Part shown: positions 8,648 through 18,360 of the stretch, one piece after another | Layout: every line of letters begins with the position of its first letter | How positions within the stretch are numbered: position 1 is the stretch's first letter | Origin: Pratylenchus scribneri | Taxonomy: Eukaryota > Nematoda > Chromadorea > Rhabditida > Pratylenchidae | Reading direction: 5' to 3' | Assembly: GCA_030063045.1 (NCBI GenBank) | Contig: JAQSEB010000145.1 | Coordinates: 248,001-312,000, forward strand | DNA: 64,000 nucleotides | Translations under genes and position numbers: made by a program | Notes under the pieces: model-generated | What the model saw: only the letters and a program-made list of their open reading frames with translations | Told to the model about the DNA's origin: nothing | Database searches by the model: none

Positions 8648-10853
8648 TCAGAGGACAAGACCAAATTCCTTGAATTGCCATTCATCTTTGCCAAAATTCA
8701 AACGAATTGAATTGCCCAATCTGGCCAAGCTGGCAGCCGGGAATAATCCAAAATTTTGATAAACAGGCGGCAATGTGACCTTCCCTGTAATTGAATATTA
8801 TATTTTTTTAAATTAAATTTTGGAAATATTTTTCACTAATTATTTTACCCAGTAATTTGTCATTGCATGTGGCAAAGCATTCAATTTTCCTATCTGGATT
8901 TTGAATTATTCCAAGGCCGACAAAATCGCCTTCAACGAAATCCTCAGTGTCATTTTCGAATTGTAGAAGGATTTTGTATCAATGGGATCATTCTGCATTC
9001 CTCCAATCTCCATTCCTCCTTTATGCAAAATTTCAATTGAAAAAATAAACCACCAAGAATCAGGGCATTCAAATCCAACGGAATTGCAGCTGAAAGGCAG
9101 ATTAATTTAATAAATTATTGGTAACAGTGCCTAATAAATAAAAAAATTTGCTTTTACTCTAAAGGTAAAAATTTTATATTTATCTTTTTAAATAAAATTT
9201 GAAAAATTAATTAATTTACCCTACTGCTGGTTGGCAGAGAATTTGCATTTCAAAGTAGGAAACAATTGTTGGTTTTATGGGGTCCCACAACTTGAATGAA
9301 GGAATGGGTGAAATTGTTCGAACTGTATGGTATTCTAAAATTGTTTCAATTTTAATTTTATTCTAATTTTCACGGGTTAATTTTTACCAACGAAGTCAAT
9401 AGATGTGGCAGCAATTAGTCCATCCTCGGAAATTTTCGAATATCTTCCACAATTCACCTCATCCAATTTATTTTCCTTTATGGCCTAAAAATTCAATAAT
9501 TAGGTACTTTCAATATTATCAGGGTGCAGATTTGAAAAATATTGGAATTCTCATTTTAATATTCATATATGATTATAAAACGATAAAAAAAAAACACATG
9601 ATTTTAGAAGATTTTAGGGTTGACCAATTTTGTAGGTAACTTAAGGTAATTTTGGAATTGAAAAATCTACAGTCCCCACCCAGATGATAGTAAGTAGGTA
9701 TCAATGACAATGATAACATTGGTACCCCACAAATAAATTTATATTCAAATTTTTTTTGTCTTGAAATGTCTATATTAAGGGAATTTACGAGATTTAGGAA
9801 TATGAATATTACATTGGCTTTGAATTCTGACTAGGGTTCAGCGGTACCGGTACTTTGGACCAAAATCGGTACCGGTACTTGCCGTTACCAGCCTACTCGG
9901 TATTCGGTCCGGTACTGGGTTTAGGGTCGGTACCCGGTACCGGTATTAGTCGGTACTGACCTTACTAGAGAAAAAATGGTAAAAAATCATAAAAATTTTT
10001 TAAAAAATCAATTTTTTTTTCTTTCAAAAATCAAAATTTTTTAATACAGAGAAATAAAAAATAGCTTCATAAAAGATTTAAATTTGACTGAAATTTTCAT
10101 TTTAAAGAAAAAAATTTAAAAAAATTTAAAAATTTGGCCAAAAATGCCATTTTAGGGGGTGCTTGTCAGTACCGACTAGTACCGAGTTGAAAAAGCGGTA
10201 CCGGTAGTACCGATGTCGGTACCGGTACTGGCAAAATCGGTACCGGTACTGGCCAAAGGCCGGTACTTCGGTACCAGTACCGACCGGTATTGCGGTACCG
10301 CTGAACCCTAATTCTGACCACTTCAAGCAATTCTAAAACCGGTTTAAAATTTCTTGTATAATTCTTTTATTATCGAACCTCTTTGTTACTGATTGATTGA
10401 TACTCTTTTGTATTGATGATTTGAAAAAGAATATTAAAAATTTTAAACCGGTTTTTGAATCAATTATTGAGTACAAAATTCAAAGCCTATGCGATATTCA
10501 AATTCGTTGATCTCTTAAATCAGTTATTATGAATTTTTAGTCCAAAAATAAATTTTTTATCAAAAAATTTAAGGTATCAAAATCATTATTATATTATAGA
10601 GAAATATTATACCATTCTAATGTTTTTCAACATTTTTTGAACATTTCTAGTCAAAAGGCCATTTGGCATTTTGGTCAGAAGACGAAAACCATTTCCAAAT
10701 GTCAATGAGCCGAACAATTCATTGATCAATTCGGCCGGCAATGTTCGACGGACAATTGATGAATTTGGCAGCAGCTGAAAATAATTAAATTAATAAATTT
10801 AATAGTAATAAACTTAGCTCCAGAATTTTTACCTTTTTTCCAGTTGGATCCAT
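8648..10853 (-). CDS. SPRY-domain protein, six exons, one-base frameshift
   Basis: Exons on the - strand: 10853-10833, 10774-10613, 9484-9388, 9334-9220, 9089-8849 and 8784-8648. All junctions are GT..AG and the phases agree, except that exon 5 is 241 nt where 242 is needed. About 257 residues are expected. Residues 1-60 (MDPTGKK, then TLPAELINELFGSLTF) are weakly F-box-like. Exons 4-6 form a SPRY fold: IVSYFEMQIL, NSVGFECPDSWW, HKGGMEIGG, EGDFVGLGII, KLLGKVTLPP, LFPAASLARLGNSIRLNFGK. SPRY domains are protein-binding modules, expanded and often secreted in some plant-parasitic nematodes, but no signal peptide is visible here, so a cytosolic role fits better. The frame breaks in exon 5 at an A4 run between FYNSK and DTEDF. 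A fifth A would restore it. This is either an assembly error or a young pseudogene. Confidence 0.7.
9832..10310. mobile_element. hAT-like MITE in SPRY intron 2
   Basis: The ends are perfect inverted repeats, TAGGGTTCAGCGGTACCG at 9832-9849 and its complement at 10293-10310. The element is flanked on both sides by ATTCTGAC (9824-9831 and 10311-10318), an 8-bp target duplication as made by hAT-superfamily transposases. The subterminal regions are packed with GGTACCGGTAC-type words, which are themselves palindromic. The centre (about 9962-10150) is AT-rich. There is no transposase, so it is non-autonomous. An open frame across its right arm is an accident of the repeats. Confidence 0.9.
10335..10455. 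repeat. Small inverted repeat with AAAACCGGTTTAAAATTT arms
   Basis: AAAACCGGTTTAAAATTT at 10335-10352 is the exact reverse complement of 10438-10455, separated by 85 bp, with weaker pairing outside. It lies just right of the hAT-like MITE in the same intron and is probably another small foldback element. Confidence 0.7.
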
Positions 10854-12014
10854 TTTGAATTTATTATTTTAATTAATTATATTTTTGATAATTTTCTAAA
10901 TTCTATAAATTATTTTTTTTAAGCGAGAAGATAATTTTTTTGCCTAAAATGAAGAAAAAAATGGGAATACTAAATCCAATCCTTTAATAAAATGACAAAT
11001 ATTGAAAGGATTCGCCTCTTTTTATATGTGCATCTTTTTCTCATTATGGCACAATGAATAAATGGGGCAATTTTTGATAAGTATTATCATTTTGAAAATT
11101 TCCTCCTGACGGAGGAATATTTAAATTTTTGATTGGCTGGGAAATTTCCATTTTTCAAAATAAATTTGAATTTTTTCTTTCATTAGGGCAATGTTCTTCA
11201 TTTGATTAACAGTCCTTTATTGTTCTTTTCAGGATTTTTCCATTCTATTTATGAATGGGGAAAAGAAATATTAAAAATTATTGTCCTGAGGCAATTTTCC
11301 CATCCATTTTAAATATTTTTGTAATCCTCATTGGTCATTGGGAATTACTGTACATAATCCTAATTAATGATGAATTCCATTCTCTGTCCAATCACCTCGT
11401 CGTTTTACCCTATTATTTTATCCAAAATTACTCAAATGTCCATTTTCTTTTAGTTAAGGTCAAAATTTAATTCAAATTTTTTGTCCGAATCTATTTTCCT
11501 ATTATATTTATAAATTACAATTCATTGGATGAATTCTTTTAAAAATTTTAATTATTGTCTAATTATGCGCACAAAATTAAGCTCTATAGTGTATAAAATC
11601 TTTTTTATTCAATAATTTTCCATTAGGCTATTTCAATTTTAATAAAATAAAAATGAATCAAATAGAGGATCAATATATATTTATAAAGAGAAAATTCATG
11701 AAAAAAAAGAAAATGATGGTGATAATATACTTTAAATTATGGAAAAACCAAATAAAATATCACATACGGAAATTTAGTAGAAAATATGTTAATATTAATA
11801 AATTTTACTTGTATTTTTCGATAATTTTTTATTACTATTTTTGGATTGCAATTAAAAAATTTTCATAATATTTTCCACACAAAATCAATTTTTAGGTAAT
11901 CATCAGAAATAAATTTTGCCAATTTATTAGTATAATTGTATAGCATTTAATGGAGAGATTTATTGAAGAATTAATTTATTGATTTAATGGAAATTCAAAA
12001 ATTTATAATGAATT
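10854..12014. other. Intergenic between SPRY and protease genes
   Basis: About 1.2 kb of AT-rich DNA holding the 5' flank of the SPRY gene and the 3' flank of the aspartic protease gene, both on the - strand. Two + strand open frames (71 codons each, at 11255 and 11653) are Lys/Ile/Phe/Tyr-rich translations of AT-rich DNA without domains. No RNA gene was seen. Confidence 0.5.
10943..10953 (-). promoter_or_regulatory. Possible trans-splice acceptor upstream of SPRY gene
   Basis: On the - strand CTTCATTTTAG precedes GCAAAA about 90 nt before the SPRY start codon. Nematode genes often receive a spliced leader at such TTTYAG sites. It could equally be an intron end or chance in AT-rich DNA. Confidence 0.25.
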
Positions 12015-12020
12015 TTTATT
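12015..12020 (-). terminator. Polyadenylation signal AATAAA of the protease gene
   Basis: AATAAA on the - strand lies 41 nt after the last base of the protease stop codon, at a usual distance for cleavage and polyadenylation. Confidence 0.6.
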
Positions 12021-12060
12021 TGTAATATTTTCACATCATTTTTTACGCTTTGATATTCCT

Positions 12061-15000
12061 TCAATTGTTCTTGAGCTCTGCAAATCCAATGCGCTTATTG
12101 GCCATATCATGAATCTTAAAATTGTAAATTAAAAAGAAAAAGCAAATAAGCAAACATGGCAATATTGACGAATGAATGGATCACCAAGAATCCATACATG
12201 ATCATCAGAGGGGTCATCATCACGTACTTAAAATCATAATAATATAATTGACCTTCTAATGAATTGAACTCACCCAACATTCCAAATTCACAATGATTCG
12301 GTTTCTTGACGGTAAGCATTTTCTTAAAATTCATTCTACTATACAAAACAATATTTTGATTTTAGCAATACAATTTAGCCTATAAATAAATAATGGTCAA
12401 ATATAATTGGGTTTAAAGGTTTAAAGCTCAATATAAAATTACTAACTTAAATTTTTTAATCGAAATTGATTATTTTAATTATAAAATGGAGGACAAATAG
12501 TCCAACAAATTTATTTTAGGAAAATATTTTGCTTTAATTCTTAATAATATAAACAACTTTTTATGACTCAAAAATTATGTTTTTTGACACAAAAGTTTTC
12601 TTGTTTTTGTGACCATAAGATATGGCCAAATCAGACTTCTTTATAATCTCTATTCTTTCCTAAACCTGTCCCTGTCCTAAATTTAATCTCTAATACTTAC
12701 TCTGTTTGTTACGGGCAAATTTTATGGTTCCTAATAATATACTAATATACCAAAAATGTTTACTTTTTTTTCATTGTTAAATTCCATTTATATTTACCTT
12801 CGTCAATTTATATTCTTTGCCGGCAATTTCGAACACAATTGGCTCGTATTCTCTGTCGCATGGAATTTTTAAATTCGATGTGACACCGATTTTGTCATAA
12901 ATTTTCGTGACAATATCCTCCGGTCCTTGTATATATGAATTCCCCGTATCAGACATGGCCAAATCAGTCCTGGAAACATTGAGCTTTTTATCGCCATTTC
13001 CAAAGCTAACGTTCTGTAATTATTATTATTTATTAAAAAAAAATTCCGTATTGTTTTTAGTAAAATATTTTGTCACAAAAATATTATTTATTTGAATTTT
13101 GACATACATCTATTTGGAAAGTCCAGAATCCATCATTCTTGGTCAAATCAGTCCAGCCAATTATTTCGCCACAATTTTCATGGTCAATCCCACCAATTGT
13201 TAATACTAGGAGAAATTATTAATAAATAAATCATTTTTCTCAAATTTTTACCTCCCCCTGCAACTAAAATTCCTCCATTCTGTGAATTTTTCATGAAAAC
13301 CGTGAACAAATTTTCCTTCAGCAATTTTTGATTCATTGCTTCGAACAAAGGCGATTCAACTCGATATGGTTTTGATGTTGATAATTTGTTAAAAGCCATG
13401 CCCAGAATTCCATGGAAAAAACGGATCTTCTTCCATTCTTTCACTTGATTTATTTGCCATACCAAAATTGGTGTTAGGTATTTTGAGTGACCCAATCTAT
13501 ATACAATTTTACCAAATTAATTTTTATATTTTAATTTTTTGTTTACTTGTAAAATATCCTTTCCCACCGGGCCATAGCAATAATCTAAATCACCATAAGC
13601 GGTAAAGAAATGGTTTTTAGTGGATTCGAATGAGTTTGATTTGCTTGGAAAGAATTTATAGTAACAATTCGTTGGGCAATTTGAGGCAATGCTTCCTTTA
13701 AATTATTGAATCTTTTAATTATTTATCAATCAATTTATCAGGAATCAAAAAATAAAATAGAAATTTGCCTTTAACAATATGATATTTACAATTTTTTAAC
13801 GCTTATTCTGAAAAAATTGGCTATATAATATTATTCCCCAATTTCTGCTTTTTTTTAATAAAAAAATATGGCACAAAAAATCTTGAATTTTGGTCCAATT
13901 GGTATCTAAATGAAAAATACTGAATAATACAATGTTTATTTAGGGGTGCCTCATCGAAAACCAGTTTGTAAATTATTAAGGAATAGCAGTATATAAATTA
14001 GAACCATTTAATATTTACCATTTTTTGGTGCGCATCTTTCTGGACATTTTTTCCATTCATCCCCACAGCAATCTGGGCCATAAACCCAGAAGTCAGAAGA
14101 TTCCGTGTCAATTTGCACAACAAATTCTTGAGGTGGATTTCCTATAAAAATAATTCGACATGTATTACTTTAGAAAAAGAATTTTTATTTCTCAAAATTT
14201 ATATTTTTTATGCAATATTTGTTGTTTAATCGCAAGGCTCTATATGTTTTTTATAAAAATGACAAATATCTCAACATTTTTTTAAATTATTAATAAAACT
14301 TTTATACCATTTAAATTATGGGAGTCTATTAATTTCATAAAAAATGACTGAATTTACATAAATTTTTTCATATCAAAAAATATTATATTTTTGAGGCCTT
14401 ATAACTTGGCCGAATCAAAATTCCTTAAGATTCCATAATCCCAAGTCCCTAATCCGCCCTGAACCTAACTCTCAGCTCTAATACCTATTTATTGCCAAGT
14501 TATATGGCCCCAAAAATATAAAATTTTTCGAGACGAAAGAATTTGAGTAAATTCAATCATTTTTTATGCAGATTAATATTATCTCATTAAATTATTTTAT
14601 TAAAATGATTTATCAAAAAAGAATTCGTCTGAAAGGTACTTTAAAAAGCGAATATAGATAAATTTTAGCTTATTCCATCTTTTTTGCAAATTTTCATCAA
14701 ATCAACAAATTTCTTTGATCAATTCATTCTAAATATAATTAAAAAATAACCTAGAGAGCTAAATTTAATACCAAATTTATTTAATAAAAAATTGAATTTA
14801 TTATCAACATTCAGGCGCGCAAATTTTATTTCTCCGGGGTGAAATATTGTAATATATTTTGATATTTATATTTATAATGACCAAGTTTTATTTTTGCCGT
14901 ATATGCCATATTTCCAAGATCTCGCAATTTCACAATGTCAATAGCATTGTTCTGATTTTGAAAAGCAGTCATTGCATTTCGCTGAAATTTTGGTTGCTTT

Positions 15001-15101
15001 CGTAGAGCAATTTTGAAGACCATTTTGTCATCCTCAGCCAAAATATTATCAAAAAATATGGCAAAGGCAAAAATGTACAAAAGAATTGGCAATTTTAACA
15101 T
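12061..15101 (-). CDS. Cathepsin D-like aspartic protease, altered N-lobe active site, one-base frameshift
   Basis: Nine exons on the - strand: 15101-14882, 14141-14019, 13695-13547, 13496-13252, 13205-13108, 13013-12798, 12322-12274, 12226-12156 and 12114-12061. Phases agree except for exon 4, which is one base too long (A6 run, 13416-13421 on +). Corrected length is 407 residues, normal for the family. It has a signal peptide (MLKLPILLYIFAFAIFFDNI), a propeptide (VFKIALRKQPKF), then GNPPQEF and IDTESSDFW with Asp85. Flap Tyr148 is in AYGD. HGILGMAF, GGILVAGG and LTIGGID follow, then MSDTGNS with Asp300, VWILGDPFIRQY and NKRIGFAEL. Family members are secreted or lysosomal endopeptidases using two DTG loops. 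Here the first is DTE, so activity may be lost or changed. The last two introns are only 47 and 41 nt. An upstream in-frame ATG at 15173 would put 24 residues before the signal peptide and is less likely. Confidence 0.85.
14325..14580. repeat. Inverted repeat (MITE-like) in protease intron 1
   Basis: The left arm contains TTTCATAAAAAATGACTGAA and ends GGCCTTATAACTTGGC at 14411. The right arm begins GCCAAGTTATATGGCC at about 14493 and, reversed, contains GCATAAAAAATGATTGAA. The arms are about 85-90 bp and imperfect. The loop contains CCCTAATCC and CTCTAATACC words similar to 12650-12710 in another intron of this gene, which suggests a dispersed family. Confidence 0.65.
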
Positions 15102-15637
15102 TTTTTTTTTGAATGAAACCAAGAATTTGATGTGAGGAATAATTCGTTCATTTTTATTCTCCATTTTAAACAAAAGAATTTAATTCCTGCTTCAAACATC
15201 AATGGGAAATTCTTCACAAGTTATTTTTTTTCAATTTCTATTATTTTTATCTGAATTTATCATTGGAAATTTTTATTAAATTAAAAAAGAAAAAAATAAA
15301 AAAAAGAAATGAAATTTTTCAGCAATATATAAAATGGCCAAATGTTGAAAATGACGAATAAAATTACAAAGAATTTCAATGAATCCTTTACAATTTTTAA
15401 ATCTTTTTATTTTCCAATTAAAGAGGAAAAAAGAAACAAAGAAAAAACCATAAAATAAATTAAGCAAAATCTAAATAAAATTAAAAAATAAATAAATAAT
15501 GTAGTGAAATAATTAAATTAGTATGAATTACCTAGTCAATTTATATTTTCGATCAGAATTTAATATTAATTGATATTGATATAAATAATAAAAAGAATTA
15601 TGAATGATCAAATCAATATATTTAAGCTACATTCTGT
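15102..15637. other. Upstream flank of the protease gene, up to the satellite
   Basis: Very AT-rich 536-bp stretch that must hold the protease promoter, since the satellite array begins directly after it. No promoter motif could be defined. A 63-codon - strand open frame at 15276-15467 is low-complexity and unsupported. Confidence 0.5.
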
Positions 15638-16187
15638 ATTTTATGCTCAATAGAGGGATTTGATTAAAAGATTTTTGCAACTGAACTGGATATACCTAGA
15701 AAATGAAAATTTTAAAAAATCTATTGGCTAGTTTTTGGTCTAATTAACCTAGAATTTTTCAAATAATGCATTTAACTATAGAAAAGATTTTCAAAATATT
15801 ATTTTATGCTCAATAGAGGGATTTGATTAAAAGATTTTTGCAATTGAATTGGATATACCTAGAAAATGAAAATTTTAAAAAATCTATTGGCTAGTTTTTG
15901 GTCTAATTAACCTAGAATTTTTCAAATAATGCATTTAACTATAGAAAAGATTTTCAAAATATTATTTTATACTTAATAGAGGGATTTGATTAAAAGATTT
16001 TTGCAATTGAAATGGATATAACTAGAAAATGAAAATATCAAAAAATCGATTGATTATTTTTTTGTTCAGATTAACCTAGAATTTCTCAAATAATGCATTT
16101 AGCTATAGAAAATATTTTCAAAAGATTATTTTATACTCAATAGAGGGATTTGATTTAAAGATTTTTGCAACTGAAATGGATATACCT
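15638..16187. repeat. Tandem repeat, 163-bp unit, about 3.4 copies
   Basis: The marker TTATGCTCAATAGAGGG recurs at 15641, 15804, 15967 (as TTATACTTAATAG) and 16131 (as TTATACTCAATAG), giving spacings of 163, 163 and 164. The first two units are nearly identical. The third and the partial fourth are diverged. The unit shows no convincing alignment to the 152-bp satellite that follows. The switch happens within GATATACCT|GATTTCTATT at about 16187. This looks like the decayed edge of another satellite family. Confidence 0.9.
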
Positions 16188-18360
16188 GATTTCTATTAAC
16201 TAAATAAATATATGTTAATATTCTAAGGTAAATTCCATTCACGCACATAAGAGGAATTCCTACGAATTTAGAAAATAATGATTTTTCAAATTTTCAAAAA
16301 TTTATTAAAACCCATAGTATTGCTTTTCTCTTAGATATTGATTTCTATTAACTAAATAAATATATGTTAATATTCTAAGGTAAATTCCATTCACGCACAT
16401 AAGAGGAATTCCTACGAATTTAGAAAATAATGATTTTTCAAATTTTCAAAAATTTATTAAAACCCATAGTATTGCTTTTCTCTTAGATATTGATTTCTAT
16501 TAACTAAATAAATATATGTTAATATTCTAAGGTAAATTCCATTCACGCACATAAGAGGAATTCCTACGAATTTAGAAAATAATGATTTTTCAAATTTTCA
16601 AAAATTTTCTAAAACCTATAGTATTGCTTTTTTCCTAGATATTGATTTCTATTAACTAAATAAATAAATGTTAATATTCTAAGGTAAATTCCATTCACGC
16701 ACATAAGAGGAATTCCTACGAATTTAGAAAATAATGATTTTTCAAATTTTCAAAAATTTTCTAAAACCCATAGTATTGCTTTTCTCTTAGATATTGATTT
16801 CTATTAACTAAATAAATATATGTTAATATTCTAAGGTAAATTCCATTCACGCACATAAGAGGAATTCCTACGAATTTAGAAAATAATGATTTTTCAAATT
16901 TTCAAAAATTTTCTAAAACCTATAGTATTGCTTTTTTCCTAGATATTGATTTCTATTAACTAAATAAATAAATGTTAATATTCTAAGGTAAATTCCATTC
17001 ACGCACATAAGAGGAATTCCTACGAATTTAGAAAATAATGATTTTTCAAATTTTCAAAAATTTTCTAAAACCTATAGTATTGCTTTTTTCCTAGATATTG
17101 ATTTCTATTAACTAAATAAATAAATGTTAATATTCTAAGGTAAATTCCATTCACGCACATAAGAGGAATTCCTACGAATTTAGAAAATAATGATTTTTCA
17201 AATTTTCAAAAATTTTCTAAAACCTATAGTATTGCTTTTTTCCTAGATATTGATTTCTATTAACTAAATAAATAAATGTTAATATTCTAAGGTAAATTCC
17301 ATTCACGCACATAAGAGGAATTCCTACGAATTTAGAAAATAATGATTTTTCAAATTTTCAAAAATTTTCTAAAACCTATAGTATTGCTTTTTTCCTAGAT
17401 ATTGATTTCTATTAACTAAATAAATAAATGTTAATATTCTAAGGTAAATTCCATTCACGCACATAAGAGGAATTCCTACGAATTTAGAAAATAATGATTT
17501 TTCAAATTTTCAAAAATTTTCTAAAACCCATAGTATTGCTTTTCTCTTAGATATTGATTTCTATTAACTAAATAAATATATGTTAATATTCTAAGGTAAA
17601 TTCCATTCACGCACATAAGAGGAATTCCTACGAATTTAGAAAATAATGATTTTTCAAATTTTCAAAAATTTTCTAAAACCCATAGTATTGCTTTTCTCTT
17701 AGATATTGATTTCTATTAACTAAATAAATATATGTTAATATTCTAAGGTAAATTCCATTCACGCACATAAGAGGAATTCCTACGAATTTAGAAAATAATG
17801 ATTTTTCAAATTTTCAAAAATTTTCTAAAACCTATAGTATTGCTTTTTTCCTAGATATTGATTTCTATTAACTAAATAAATAAATGTTAATATTCTAAGG
17901 TAAATTCCATTCACGCACATAAGAGGAATTCCTACGAATTTAGAAAATAATGATTTTTCAAATTTTCAAAAATTTTCTAAAACCCATAGTATTGCTTTTT
18001 TCCTAGATATTGGTTTCTTTTAGGTAAATAAATAAATGTTAATATTCTAAGGTAAATTCCATTCACGCACATAAGAGGAATTCCTACGAATTTAGAAAAT
18101 AATGATTTTTCAAATTTTCAAAAATTTTCTAAAACCCATAGTATTGCTTTTTTCCTAGATATTGGTTTCTTTTAGGTAAATAAATAAATGTTAATATTCT
18201 AAGGTAAATTCCATTCACGCACATAAGAGGAATTCCTACGAATTTAGAAAATAATGATTTTTCAAATTTTCAAAAATTTTCTAAAACCCATAGTATTGCT
18301 TTTCTCTTAGATATTGATTTCTATTAACTAAATAAATATATGTTAATATTCTAAGGTAAA

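Larger units (their letters stand above)
7272..8715. repeat. Segmental duplication, copy 2 (parental copy)
   Basis: This matches 1-1444 without a difference seen. Here the sequence continues past 8715 through an intact last exon of the SPRY gene and onward to its start at 10853, which marks this as the original location. The left junction (…ATTATAGTGCC at 7261-7271) shows no transposon end. Confidence 0.95.

Noticed and set aside
9832..10310. Plain microsatellite of GGTACC
   Set aside because: The perfect terminal repeats and the 8-bp target duplication show a bounded transposon rather than a simple repeat.
10126..10326. Tyr/Arg-rich - strand open frame
   Set aside because: It is a translation of the GGTACCGGTAC words in the right arm of the hAT-like MITE.
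11255..11868. Two + strand open frames of 71 codons
   Set aside because: Composition is that of random AT-rich DNA (Ile, Lys, Phe, Tyr). There is no domain or splice evidence.
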